The notes: generated by a model from the letters alone, not told the origin. DNA of 55,340 nt from Bacteroidales bacterium UBA5281 (GCA_002410555.1 DHSR01000078.1:42983-98322); one strand, 5' to 3'. Shown: positions 1 to 8,866, counted from the first letter of the stretch. A program made the numbers and translations.

Positions 1-37
1 GACAGCCTTTATCATTATAAAACATCTTAATCCAGGG

Positions 38-1456
38 TTATAAAATTATAAACCGGCCACTTTCCGCAAAGGTGGAAGTGAAAATTCTAAGCAAATACAT
101 GCCTTTACCCAGCATCTTATCGATGGAAATGTCTGCCGAATTTGAAATGTTGCCATTCATTACCATTTCTCCTTTGTGGTTTATGATTTGAAATTTCAAA
201 CCGGAATAAGTCTTATCAACCCTTAGCATCTGTTCTGCCAAAACAGGGTTTGGATAGATGCGTAATGAATTTTTTGAAGTTTCGATCCTGCTTAAGCCCG
301 TGGTATTTGAGGGCCTGAGTCTGATGATGCGATCATCGCCAGGTTTTGGTGTTCCGCGTCCATCCCGGTTACTCACCGCCAGATATACATCTCCGGCAGG
401 AGAAATACAAACATCCCGAAGTCGTCCCCAGGTGTTGTTAAAATAGGCAGTTACTTTGATGATGGCAGTACCTGATTCGTCCAATTTCAGGCTGTATAGC
501 GTGGAAGCTTTCAAACTGGCCATAATTAAGCTGTTTTGCCATTCCGGTATAGCATCGTGATGGTAATGGTCTATGCCGGCCACCGCAAGGGTAGGCGTCC
601 AGGCATAGATTGGTTCGCGTACATTGTGTTGGCCACAGAAAATCTGCTCCGGAGGGATGTCGCAATAACCGACAACCTCAGGCCAGCCATAATTGCGGTT
701 CATCTCAAGAATATTAACTTCATCATCGCTGCTTGGCCCATGCTCCGAACCATACAATGTGCCATCGGGGGCGAACACCAGTCCTTGCGAATTGCGCAGC
801 CCGAATGCCCAGACATAGCTTCCCGGAATCGGATTGTCAGCAGGAATACTGCCATCGTCATTCAGACGGAGAATTTTGCCTGCCAGTAAAGTTAAATTTT
901 GTGAATTGGGTGGGTAACCCGCATCGCCGGTTGACATATATAACTTGCCGTCCGGGCCGAAAGCCAGCCGGGAGCCGTCGTGATAAGAATTCGCGGGAAT
1001 GTCGGTAAGCAATGTTTCAGGTTGAGTCAGATTGCTGCCATTCCAGGTGTATCTTACCAGCTTTTCGCGTATCATCGGACTGTCAAGATAAGTGTATACA
1101 AGATAAACAAAAGGCATGGATGAGAATTCAGGATGGAGTGCCATACCCAGCAGCCCGGATTCTCCTTTCTGATAGACTTCCGCTATGGTAAGAATTACCG
1201 TATTGTACCCATTCTCCGGATCGGCCCGGTTTACCCTTCCTTCACGTTCGGTGAACCATAGCTGATTGTCAGGACCCCAGATGAGTTCCCAGGGCGTTGC
1301 TATATTTTGAAGGACAGTTGTAGTATCTATATTAGTGGCACCAATATTGATCTGAGAATTGGAAGATTTGCTGCACCCGGCTACAAAAATCAGCAACAAC
1401 AAAATCATCAGGCTGAACGGTAACCTGGCTATGGATCGTTTGAGAAAGTTCATCAT
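38..1456 (-). CDS. PQQ-dependent sugar dehydrogenase-like lipoprotein with T9SS sorting domain
   Basis: 472 aa. Resembles the soluble aldose sugar dehydrogenase / glucose-sorbosone dehydrogenase family, six-bladed propellers that oxidise sugars with PQQ. Visible family motifs include GLLGMALHPEF, HDGSRLAFGPDGKLYMSTGD (catalytic-type His), WAFGLRNSQGL and GSEHGPSSDDEVN. The N-terminus is a lipoprotein signal peptide with lipobox VAGC (Cys28). The last ~80 residues form a T9SS type A C-terminal domain (YPNPV, GKGMYLLRI, FIIL end). Having both a lipobox and a T9SS domain is odd. The residues after Cys (SKSSNSQ) lack the acidic lipoprotein export signal seen in Bacteroidota. It overlaps the upstream propeller gene by 4 nt (ATGA), so the two are probably translationally coupled. 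The family call is firm; substrate and PQQ use are inferred. Confidence 0.85.
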   Translation of the reverse strand: MMNFLKRSIARLPFSLMILLLLIFVAGCSKSSNSQINIGATNIDTTTVLQNIATPWELIWGPDNQLWFTEREGRVNRADPENGYNTVILTIAEVYQKGESGLLGMALHPEFSSMPFVYLVYTYLDSPMIREKLVRYTWNGSNLTQPETLLTDIPANSYHDGSRLAFGPDGKLYMSTGDAGYPPNSQNLTLLAGKILRLNDDGSIPADNPIPGSYVWAFGLRNSQGLVFAPDGTLYGSEHGPSSDDEVNILEMNRNYGWPEVVGYCDIPPEQIFCGQHNVREPIYAWTPTLAVAGIDHYHHDAIPEWQNSLIMASLKASTLYSLKLDESGTAIIKVTAYFNNTWGRLRDVCISPAGDVYLAVSNRDGRGTPKPGDDRIIRLRPSNTTGLSRIETSKNSLRIYPNPVLAEQMLRVDKTYSGLKFQIINHKGEMVMNGNISNSADISIDKMLGKGMYLLRIFTSTFAESGRFIIL

Positions 1457-2298
1457 TTTTGAAAGTTTATTTTTAATGCAGATACACTATTATGGAAGAA
1501 TGTTGGCACATATAATATACCATCTGCAACGTTAAATTCAATATCTGCTGCATTGATTTTGTCGGGGCTCGTATCAATCAGGACCAAAGCATCTTGGGAG
1601 GGACCTACGCATTGAATTTTGCCTGCCCAGTCTGATATCAGGTATGTGCCGTCACCTACCGCTTCCAGTCCGTCAATGCTGCCGGTATTGCTGATAAATG
1701 TGCTCACCTTAAGGGTATTAAGATCAATGGCCACTATGCGGTTACGCTGGCCAGCAAGAAGCAGTTTACCTTCAACCTCAAGTCCGTTCGATGCTTTAAC
1801 ATCATCCGATTGAATCAGTATGGTCAAATTATCGGTAAGTTCAAACAGACAAGGGCCCCTGCTGTCGGAAATAAATATCCGGTTGTCCTCCGAAACAGCA
1901 ATATCATTCAGATTTATTGCTTCAGGATGGGTAAACCGTTGGATGACTTCACCGGTGATTTTGTCAATTTTTACCACCTCGTCAATGTTGGTGACGAAAA
2001 TAAAACCATTTGCAAGTCCCATACCCTTTGGTGCATCCAGTCCGGTGGCCCACTTAAGTTTGATTATTTCGCCCTGGGTGGAAAGCTGAGAAATAAAACC
2101 ATTTCCATCTTTTGTCCATGGGTTTTCATTAATATTGGCCACATATAAAATGCCTGTTTCCGCATCAAAAAGTACTGATTCAGGAGTAATCATTCCGCCG
2201 GAGGTTTCCCATAACTTTTCAATGGAAGGATAGATGAGATGTTGTGCTGAAAGCACAGTAAAGGGAAGCATGAACCACAGTAACAAAAAAGCTTTCAT
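1453..2298 (-). CDS. secreted SMP-30/NHL-type beta-propeller protein
   Basis: 281 aa with a type I signal peptide (MKAFLLLWFMLPFTVLSAQ). The rest is repeated propeller blades of the form 'GILYVANINENPW', 'NGFIFVTNIDEVVKID', 'NRIFISDSRGPCLFEL' and 'GTYLISDWAGKIQCV', resembling SMP-30/gluconolactonase/NHL proteins. A sugar-lactone hydrolase would fit next to the downstream sugar dehydrogenase, because aldose oxidation yields lactones, but I cannot point to a complete set of metal ligands. It is the first gene of a two-gene operon and its stop overlaps the dehydrogenase start. Fold confidence is good; lactonase activity is a guess from context. Confidence 0.7.
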   Translation of the reverse strand: MKAFLLLWFMLPFTVLSAQHLIYPSIEKLWETSGGMITPESVLFDAETGILYVANINENPWTKDGNGFISQLSTQGEIIKLKWATGLDAPKGMGLANGFIFVTNIDEVVKIDKITGEVIQRFTHPEAINLNDIAVSEDNRIFISDSRGPCLFELTDNLTILIQSDDVKASNGLEVEGKLLLAGQRNRIVAIDLNTLKVSTFISNTGSIDGLEAVGDGTYLISDWAGKIQCVGPSQDALVLIDTSPDKINAADIEFNVADGILYVPTFFHNSVSALKINFQK

Positions 2299-2431
2299 GT
2301 TGATTTGTTGTTCGTTATAAAATGAATGTATGTCTGATATATAACATCGGGAATTGCAGTTTGTTGAGTTTTGGATTGGAACAATAATTAAACTACAGCA
2401 ATTTCAGTGTATGTTAAAGTAAAAAAATATT

Positions 2432-2439
2432 TATCTTTG
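2432..2439 (+). promoter_or_regulatory. -7 promoter box of tRNA-Leu
   Basis: TATCTTTG matches the Bacteroidota -7 consensus TAnnTTTG and lies 13 nt before the tRNA 5' end. No clear TTTG -33 element is seen at the usual spacing. Confidence 0.55.
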
Positions 2440-2452
2440 CGGCGCTTTTAAC

Positions 2453-2534
2453 GCGGATGTGGCGTAATTGGTAGCCGCGCCAGACTTAGGATCTGGTGCC
2501 GAAAGGCGTGGGGGTTCGAGTCCCTTCATCCGCA
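2453..2534 (+). tRNA. tRNA-Leu (anticodon UAG)
   Basis: Class II cloverleaf. The acceptor arms GCGGATG (2453-2459) and CATCCGC (2527-2533) pair and are followed by discriminator A. The anticodon stem CCAGA/TCTGG encloses loop CTTAGGA with anticodon TAG at 2487-2489. A long variable arm (TGCCGAAAGGCGT) and a T arm with GGTTCGAGTCC are present. The 3' CCA is not encoded. It decodes CUN leucine codons, chiefly CUA and CUG. Confidence 0.97.
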
Positions 2535-2636
2535 CTTAATAAATTGATTATCAATATATTGATATATTTGTTGCTTGGCTTTCTCTCTTCATAATCTCCC
2601 TTTCTGTTTAGCAATTAATTCATAACAATAATAATT

Positions 2637-3386
2637 ATGGCTAAAGAAGAATTTCCTGCCGCCGTAAGTGCAATGGTAATGACAAGCTCCGATTGGAAAC
2701 TCATTTACAAGGTAGGGGCGATAGCCGCATTGATCATTTTGCCAGTTGGTATTCTCGATCTGGTATTGACTTTTTTGCCGGGCGGGGCCACACCGGATCC
2801 CGGCAAAGGAAGTGTTAAAGATTGGTTTATGCTTTTTGATAAGGATACTTTTCTTGGCCTCAGGGGACTGGGTATGTTCAATGTTTTAAATGCAGTGCTT
2901 GGTATACCTGTCTTTATCGCTCTGTATGGAGCGCATCGCCGGTTGAGCAAACCCATAGCCATGATGGCCATGATTGTTTTTATACTTGGTGCAGGTATTT
3001 ATATTGCTAATAATCCTGCTTTCGCCATGCAAACATTAAGTAATAAATATTATGCAGCAACCACCGATTATCAGCGCTCGTTGCTTACTGCTGCCGGTGA
3101 AGCATTATTGGCAGGCTCCGAAGATTTTACTCCGGGTTCTTTCACCGGTTTATTTTTAATCCAACTGGCCGGCCTCCTGATTTCATTTGTGATGCTTCTT
3201 AACCGGCGCTTTGATGCGATTACCGGTTGGTTGGGGTTTGGCGGTTTTGCAGGCATGCTTATCTTTATCCTCTGGGCATCTTTTATACCCGTGTTTTTTA
3301 CCACTGCACTCGTTTTCGGAATAATTGGAGGCCTGCTTACCCTGTCATGGCATGTTATGGTTGCCCAGCGATTGTTTAAGCTTTAA
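2637..3386 (+). CDS. six-helix integral membrane protein of unknown function
   Basis: 249 aa. I do not recognise a named family with certainty; the general look is DUF4386-like. About six hydrophobic helices are visible, near residues 24-46, 77-98, 104-126, 165-185, 190-213 and 215-238. A 30-residue loop after helix 1 is rich in Gly, Pro and Asp. There is no signal peptide or catalytic motif. It starts 103 nt after tRNA-Leu and ends 2 nt from the converging msrA, with no obvious terminator between them. An inner-membrane location is inferred. Confidence 0.75.
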   Translation: MAKEEFPAAVSAMVMTSSDWKLIYKVGAIAALIILPVGILDLVLTFLPGGATPDPGKGSVKDWFMLFDKDTFLGLRGLGMFNVLNAVLGIPVFIALYGAHRRLSKPIAMMAMIVFILGAGIYIANNPAFAMQTLSNKYYAATTDYQRSLLTAAGEALLAGSEDFTPGSFTGLFLIQLAGLLISFVMLLNRRFDAITGWLGFGGFAGMLIFILWASFIPVFFTTALVFGIIGGLLTLSWHVMVAQRLFKL

Positions 3387-3388
3387 TA

Positions 3389-4045
3389 TCAGCGGTTTCC
3401 TGCTTTGGTTTTGTCTTTGAAAACCTTTCTGAATTTTTCCAGTTTTGGGCCAATCACAAATGTACAATAAGCAGCATTTGGATTATTATTGTAATAATTT
3501 TGATGGTAGTTTTCGGCTTTGTAGAAAGCTGTATACGGACTGATTTCCGTTACGATGGGATTATCCCATGCGCCACTGGAATCAAGTTCGGCTTTATATT
3601 TTTCTGCCAGTTCTTTTTGTTTGGCATTGTGATAAAAAATTATCGAACGGTATTGGGTGCCCACATCAGCTCCCTGCCTGTTAAGGGTAGTCGGATCATG
3701 GGTTTTCCAAAATACCTCAAGTAAATCCTCAAATGAGATTTTTTCAGGTTCGTAAACAATCTGGGTAACTTCGGCATGACCCGAAGCCCCGCTGGAAACC
3801 TGATCGTAGGTAGGATTGGCCCTTTTGCCACCCGAATACCCCGATTCAACACTTATAACTCCGTTTAATTCCTGAAATATAGCTTCGGTACACCAAAAAC
3901 ATCCCGAACCAAATGTAGCAGTATCGGTGTTGGAAATGTCAGTCATTTCATTTTCATTCATATTGGTAGTGTTTGGGTCGCTCTGATTGGCACATCCTGT
4001 AATGGTGGAGGCCATCAATGCAAACAGGATAAATAATTTATACAT
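3389..4045 (-). CDS. msrA: peptide-methionine (S)-S-oxide reductase, lipoprotein form
   Basis: 218 aa. MsrA reduces the S-epimer of methionine sulfoxide in oxidised proteins. The catalytic motif GCFWCTEA has its nucleophilic Cys at residue 49, and the downstream family signatures ESGYSGG, GHAEVTQIVY, HDPTTLNRQGADVGTQYRS and ENYHQNYY are all present. The N-terminus is a lipoprotein signal peptide (lipobox ITGC, Cys18) followed by a ~25-residue Asn/Thr/Ser-rich linker. The enzyme is therefore membrane-anchored in the periplasm rather than cytosolic, consistent with repair of envelope proteins. No MsrB is fused or adjacent. It lies 96 nt downstream of the PAS sensor on the same strand. Confidence 0.95.
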   Translation of the reverse strand: MYKLFILFALMASTITGCANQSDPNTTNMNENEMTDISNTDTATFGSGCFWCTEAIFQELNGVISVESGYSGGKRANPTYDQVSSGASGHAEVTQIVYEPEKISFEDLLEVFWKTHDPTTLNRQGADVGTQYRSIIFYHNAKQKELAEKYKAELDSSGAWDNPIVTEISPYTAFYKAENYHQNYYNNNPNAAYCTFVIGPKLEKFRKVFKDKTKAGNR

Positions 4046-4141
4046 TGTGTTATTGATTTTACTTCTTAAAACAATGCATTGGTTTTCCTGTTCAATTTGT
4101 TCCTTCAGTGTTAAGCCAAATAATGTTAACCACTCCTGGTG

Positions 4142-5488
4142 TTATCCATTCAAAATGTATATGTTGCCTGTAGGTATGTTGGTGCAATCGAACATGCGCA
4201 CAACATTTATCTTTACCTGTCTGGTTTCCCCGGAAGGCATCGACTGACTAAAATAGCCTTCAATATACCCCTGTTCCTTCAAAGTGAGATTCATTTTGAT
4301 GCTGTCGGTTGCGCTTTCCCACTTTATGGGTATAAGGGCGGAGGCACTCTGTTGAAGTGCCGATTGTTGTGGGATATTGTAATATTTTTCGGCTGCATGA
4401 TTCCAAAATATGATTTCATCATCGCAGTTGGTAACATAAACCACTTCATTAATTTGCTCAAGAATAGCAGAATGAAGCTCAAGGGTATGAATGCTGGGTC
4501 GTCGTTTGAGGAATTCAGCCAGGAAATTTTGCTGACTAAAAAGATTCAGAACCTGATTTTTTATCACTTTATAATCCTCATCTCCCGTTAATTTAGCATC
4601 AAATAGTTGCGGATCATTATGAACCAAAACCAATTTGAGCTCCTTCATGGGGAGCAGATAATATCTTCGAATAAAAAATAAGCTAACGGCTATTAACAAT
4701 ATCATGCCTGCTACGCCCCATAAAAGTGTGTTTGTGTTCTGCCTGAAACCAGATTTTATGATCGCTGGAGATGTCCTGAGTTGTATGGAGGCAACCGGAT
4801 ATGTTATGGTGCCGTAAAGTGGTATTTGTATAAGGGTTTCGTCATCAGATGAGGGCGAAATTTTGAGTGAGGGTTCTTTAACCAAGCTGGCCCTGCCTCC
4901 TGTAAGCGATGTAAAATCATCAAGTTGTTGTTGGCCAAACCGTTGACCTAAAAATAAATAGGTGCTCACCAGTCTGTTTAACGAAGAGTCTGCATGTATG
5001 ATTTCAAAGCCGCTTATCTCATAAAGAATATCTCCTGACCAGCTATAATAAACAACTCTCTTTTCTCCTGTTGGATTTCTTTTGAAAATGTCTGTGCTTG
5101 CAGGCAAGAGTTTGTTCAGCGCATCAGAATTCTGAGGATAAGATGCCAAAGGAATAAAGTATTGATCGGTCTGAACGGCAAAATCAATTTCTGAGTGTTT
5201 GAGATATGACATTATGGAATCAGGACCTTGTTTGTGATCTGAATAAAAATCAGGCTGTAAATTTTTGAGTACTGAATGTGCATTGTCGATGCTATTTCCC
5301 ATACGCAATTGCATAGTACGGATTTGCTTCACCTGTTGATGCATCTGCTTAGCAAGTGTTTCTTTCTGGTGATCACGGGCTTTGTAATTTTGATTCAGCA
5401 TAAAAAAACTGAAAAGTATTATAATTGCTGAACTCAGGATAATCAGCTGAGAGAGTTTGTTTCGCAGTAAGAGCATGAGTAGTGGCAA
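4142..5488 (-). CDS. membrane sensor with extracytoplasmic domain and C-terminal PAS, no output domain
   Basis: 448 aa. TM1 lies at about residues 12-31. It is followed by a ~220-residue extracytoplasmic region that looks like a CHASE4-type or cache-like sensor, then TM2 near 252-274 (LLWGVAGMILLIAVSLFFI). A linker leads to a PAS domain from about residue 340 (ILEQINEVVYVTNCDDEIIF, NHAAEKYYNIP, SGETRQVKINVVR). The protein stops straight after the PAS core (GNIYILNG-stop). No HisKA/HATPase, GGDEF, HTH or methyl-accepting domain follows, and only 96 nt separate it from msrA. It could be a truncated hybrid kinase or a genuine signal-relay protein acting through a partner. The domain architecture is fairly clear; function is unknown. 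Confidence 0.7.
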   Translation of the reverse strand: MPLLMLLLRNKLSQLIILSSAIIILFSFFMLNQNYKARDHQKETLAKQMHQQVKQIRTMQLRMGNSIDNAHSVLKNLQPDFYSDHKQGPDSIMSYLKHSEIDFAVQTDQYFIPLASYPQNSDALNKLLPASTDIFKRNPTGEKRVVYYSWSGDILYEISGFEIIHADSSLNRLVSTYLFLGQRFGQQQLDDFTSLTGGRASLVKEPSLKISPSSDDETLIQIPLYGTITYPVASIQLRTSPAIIKSGFRQNTNTLLWGVAGMILLIAVSLFFIRRYYLLPMKELKLVLVHNDPQLFDAKLTGDEDYKVIKNQVLNLFSQQNFLAEFLKRRPSIHTLELHSAILEQINEVVYVTNCDDEIIFWNHAAEKYYNIPQQSALQQSASALIPIKWESATDSIKMNLTLKEQGYIEGYFSQSMPSGETRQVKINVVRMFDCTNIPTGNIYILNG

Positions 5489-5535
5489 TGTAGTGTTGGT
5501 TGAGTATCTTATAAATATTAATGGCTAAGTAAAGG

Positions 5536-5566
5536 TTTTGTAACTAAGCGGTAAAAAATATTTTTG
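5536..5566 (+). promoter_or_regulatory. Bacteroidota-type promoter of the secreted protease gene
   Basis: TTTTG (5536-5540), an 18-nt spacer and TATTTTTG (5559-5566) fit TTTG-N~19-TAnnTTTG. The predicted start near 5572 leaves a ~175-nt 5' leader before the chosen ATG at 5747. Confidence 0.6.
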
Positions 5567-5746
5567 TATAAATTATAAATAACTGAAAACCAATCTTATA
5601 ATATTTTATGTGCGTAATAAAAATGAATATTAATGCAAGATGATGGGCAATTTTACAGTAGAAACTGCGGGATAGACCTGCCATATTTAAAGAAGTATCT
5701 GGTAATGCCAGTTTATTTGTATTTTTACCCATTCAATCTGAAGATT

Positions 5747-7624
5747 ATGCGGCTTAGTATAATATCATATATATTGTTTTTTTTTCTTACAACAGGATTG
5801 CATCCATTACGTGCCCAATTAAGCGATGGTGGTACTCCTGCTTCACAAGAGGTTCGTGAAATTGATCAACCATTGGTTGTAACAATAGCACCACCTGATG
5901 TTCAGGGTTTGCTACTTCAGGATGAACTTTTGATGCAATCAGGTGACCCACAGCGCATAGGTGTTAATTTGGAAGTTGATTACAAACCCGAACATAACCA
6001 GGTTTGGATAAATACCGGGAAAGGAACCCAATATAGCCGAACTTTATTTACTTCAAAAGGGGCACAGGGTTTGGCATTGTATTTTTCGGGGTTCAACCTT
6101 CCCCCGGGAGCCCGGCTTTTTGTTTACACCCCGGGGTATGCCCGTTGTATTGGTGCCTTTACCCACAACAACAATATGCCCGGCGGATATTTTGCTACCG
6201 GAGTGTTGCCGGGTGACTCCATTATATTGGAATATGAAACTCCCCCTGGCATTAATGAGGGGTTCACTATTGATGAAATTATGTATATGTATCGTCCTAT
6301 GCCTGGCAATATAATGGATCGTGCCGGGGATTGTCAGGTAAATGCAGCCTGTAGTGAAGGCAATCTGTGGCGTGACCAGATCAATAGTGTAGTGCGCATA
6401 ATGATAAAAAACGGCAATTCAAATTTCTGGTGTACCGGCACCTTGCTCAACAATACATCTGGTGATTTCAGGCCATTGTTGCTTACTGCAGACCATTGCG
6501 CTGAAAGCCAGGACATTTATGCAACTGCAGCAGATGTTGCCCGATGGATTTTTTATTTTCAGTTTCAGACACCGGCATGTGAGGATATGTTCATCACTGA
6601 TGCCAAATCCTTAACAGGTGCAGTAAAACTGGCAAGCAGCTCTGCACAGGGTAATAATGGCAGTGACTTTTACCTAATAACCCTCAACAACCCCATACCT
6701 GCCGATTATACGCCTTTTTATGCAGGCTGGGATATTTCAGGAGAGTTGTCACCTTCCGGGGTCAGTATTCATCATCCCGGTGGAGATGTAAAAAAAATCA
6801 GTACCTATACCCGGCCCCTGACTTCCACCCAATGGGGAAATATACCCGACACACATTTTAAGGTAAAATGGAGTGCCACGCAAAATGGCCATGGAACCAC
6901 TGAGGGAGGATCCTCGGGATCTCCACTATTTAACAATAGCGGCTATGTAATTGGACAACTTACAGGCGGCGAGTCAAGTTGTGGTCAACCCGAAGCACCT
7001 GATTATTATGGAAAAATTGCCTTTTCATGGCTTTCGAATGGCAGCGCCGACAGCTCAAGTCTCAAACCCTGGCTTGATCCGCAAGATCTGGGTTTGAAGA
7101 AACTGGCCGGTTCATTCAATACCCACCAGGCATTGGCGCGATTTAAGGCTGATACCACATTTATTGGGGTAGGAGGGAAGGTGCATTTTATAAATCTTTC
7201 ATTGGGAAATCCGCTTACCTTTTATTGGAATTTTGAAGGAGGCGATCCTGCATCCAGCAATCAGTCAGTTCCTCCTGAAATTACCTATCATAATTCCGGA
7301 GCGTTTAATGTTAAACTTACAGTGGCCAACCAGTTTGGAGCCGATAGCCTTATTCGTGAGCAATACATTAAAGTGGTGCCAGGACTGTTTCCCAATCCCA
7401 CTTCCGGTTTGATTTATGCCATCGCAGGCCAACAGGGGTCAGCGCTACAAGCCATAACCATTTCCAACATACTTGGACAGGAGGTTGGACGGTTAAATCC
7501 TCCCTTTAAAAGTGCCACACTGGCTGAAATTGATCTGGGATTTCTACCTTCAGGTTATTACCTGATAACCATTAAGGATACTAAAGGAGTTACTACCCAA
7601 AAGGTTATGAAGTCACCTTTTTGA
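5747..7624 (+). CDS. secreted trypsin-fold (lysyl endopeptidase-like) serine protease with PKD and T9SS domains
   Basis: 625 aa from the ATG at 5747. An in-frame ATG at 5633 would bury the signal peptide MRLSIISYILFFFLTTGLHP behind 38 residues, so 5747 is preferred. After a ~190-residue N-terminal region comes a chymotrypsin-fold domain with a full triad: His250 (LLLTADHC), Asp307 (NGSDFYLITL) and Ser390 (EGGSSGSPLFN). The motif style and many Cys residues recall lysyl endopeptidases of Bacteroidota. A PKD-like domain follows (FYWNFEGGDPASSN). The end is a T9SS type A sorting domain (FPNPTSGLIYA, SGYYLITI), so it should be exported across the outer membrane. It is monocistronic, with its own promoter. 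Cleavage specificity for Lys is inferred only. Confidence 0.9.
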   Translation: MRLSIISYILFFFLTTGLHPLRAQLSDGGTPASQEVREIDQPLVVTIAPPDVQGLLLQDELLMQSGDPQRIGVNLEVDYKPEHNQVWINTGKGTQYSRTLFTSKGAQGLALYFSGFNLPPGARLFVYTPGYARCIGAFTHNNNMPGGYFATGVLPGDSIILEYETPPGINEGFTIDEIMYMYRPMPGNIMDRAGDCQVNAACSEGNLWRDQINSVVRIMIKNGNSNFWCTGTLLNNTSGDFRPLLLTADHCAESQDIYATAADVARWIFYFQFQTPACEDMFITDAKSLTGAVKLASSSAQGNNGSDFYLITLNNPIPADYTPFYAGWDISGELSPSGVSIHHPGGDVKKISTYTRPLTSTQWGNIPDTHFKVKWSATQNGHGTTEGGSSGSPLFNNSGYVIGQLTGGESSCGQPEAPDYYGKIAFSWLSNGSADSSSLKPWLDPQDLGLKKLAGSFNTHQALARFKADTTFIGVGGKVHFINLSLGNPLTFYWNFEGGDPASSNQSVPPEITYHNSGAFNVKLTVANQFGADSLIREQYIKVVPGLFPNPTSGLIYAIAGQQGSALQAITISNILGQEVGRLNPPFKSATLAEIDLGFLPSGYYLITIKDTKGVTTQKVMKSPF

Positions 7625-7729
7625 TCAAAGCCAAACAAAACGGAAGTCTCAAATCCAGAATATCCTCCAATAAAATTTTTGAAAATTTAATTTCTGAGCC
7701 TTTCCGGAAGGGTGCTTCTACGCCCCATT

Positions 7730-7795
7730 AAGCCCGGGGATGCTGTGCACTGAGCCAGCATTGACAGGTTATAAGCTCTTTATGATCCCGGGCTT
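7730..7795. repeat. imperfect inverted repeat / possible three-way-junction structure
   Basis: The arm AAGCCCGGGGAT (7730-7741) is complementary, with one bulged G, to ATCCCGGGCTT (7785-7795). Between them lie a hairpin TGCTG/CAGCA (7741-7760) and a weaker ATAA/TTAT hairpin. It sits in the 255-nt gap between two convergent genes (protease and ddl). It could be a bidirectional terminator-like fold, a remnant of a palindromic element or a structured RNA; there is no U-tract right after the outer stem. The remainder of the gap (7625-7729, 7796-7879) shows nothing I can name. Confidence 0.4.
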
Positions 7796-7879
7796 CGCTT
7801 CTACTGCCTCAATGCATCGCTTCGTGTCTTTGTGACAACCCTTTTTTTATCTATTTAGAGTGGCCTCGACTTCTGAATC

Positions 7880-8866
7880 TTAATGGTTCAGAAGGGTTTC
7901 ATTTACCAAATCGGTAAAAAACTCTTTTAACCCAATGCCCATTGCCGCCGCCTGTTTTGGAACAATACTGGCTTCAGAAAGTCCGGGAACGGTATTAGCT
8001 TCAAGAAAGTAGAAATCGGAGAGATTCTTTAAAATATAATCAAATCGCACTATTCCCCGGCAGTTGAGGTAACGATAAAGGCGAAGCGACATTTGTCTGC
8101 ATTCTTGAGTAAGAGCATCACTAATGCGGGCAGGCGATATTTCGTCGGCCTTTCCTAAAGTATATTTGGCCTCATAATCGAAAAACTCATTATGAGGCAC
8201 AACCTCGGTGAGTGGCAATATCACGGGTTGTCCGTTTTTTTCATAAATGCCGCAGGTCACTTCCATACCTTCAATATATTCCTGAATCAAAACTTCAGTA
8301 TCAGTAAGAAATGCTGCCTGAATAGCCGGCTCAAGACTTTCACTGTTCATTACCTTATTCATGCCTACACTCGAACCATTACTGTTGGGCTTCACGAAAC
8401 AGGGTAAACCGGTAACCGAAAGAATATCAGCAGTATTATAAAAATCACGCTGATGCAGATAAACTGTTTTAGCTATTTTAATACCGGCAGATTTAACCAC
8501 TTCATTGGTAAAAAATTTATTAAAGGTAAGCGCTGCAGTGGTTCTGCCACAGGTGTTGTAAGGTACATGCATCATGTCGAGGTAAGCCTGAAGTATGCCA
8601 TCCTCACCCGGAGTGCCATGTATAGCGATAAATGCAGCATCAAAAGATATTTTCCGGCCATCAAGCGTAAGCGTGAAATCATTCCGGTCAATCTGCCCGG
8701 TATTGCCGGCATCATCCAGGTACAACCATTTGTCAGAAGTAATCTTTATGGGATATACATTAAAAAGATCGTGGTCGAGGTATCTGGCTACCACTTTGCC
8801 CGTTTCCACAGAGATGGCATATTCCTTTGAATAACCTCCGGTAAGCAGGGCGATGTTCTTTTTCAT
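7880..8866 (-). CDS. ddl: D-alanine--D-alanine ligase
   Basis: 328 aa, normal length. The ATP-grasp enzyme joins two D-Ala residues for peptidoglycan precursors in the cytoplasm. The N-terminal domain begins with LLTGGYSKEYAISVETG. Other family features are AIHGTPGEDGILQAYLDMMHVPYNTC, GLPCFVKPNSNGSSVGMNKV (nucleotide/substrate loop), IQEYIEGMEVTCGIYE, RFDYILK and FLEANTVPGLSEASIVPKQA (metal-binding Glu and Asn). It is divergent from the PASTA/rluD group. In other Bacteroidota, as I recall, ddl, a PASTA gene and rluD are often neighbours, so this block probably shares a cell-wall theme. Confidence 0.96.
   Translation of the reverse strand: MKKNIALLTGGYSKEYAISVETGKVVARYLDHDLFNVYPIKITSDKWLYLDDAGNTGQIDRNDFTLTLDGRKISFDAAFIAIHGTPGEDGILQAYLDMMHVPYNTCGRTTAALTFNKFFTNEVVKSAGIKIAKTVYLHQRDFYNTADILSVTGLPCFVKPNSNGSSVGMNKVMNSESLEPAIQAAFLTDTEVLIQEYIEGMEVTCGIYEKNGQPVILPLTEVVPHNEFFDYEAKYTLGKADEISPARISDALTQECRQMSLRLYRYLNCRGIVRFDYILKNLSDFYFLEANTVPGLSEASIVPKQAAAMGIGLKEFFTDLVNETLLNH

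Noticed and set aside
5633..5746. 38-residue N-terminal extension of the secreted protease
   Set aside because: It would place polar residues in front of a clear signal peptide; the ATG at 5747 is preferred.
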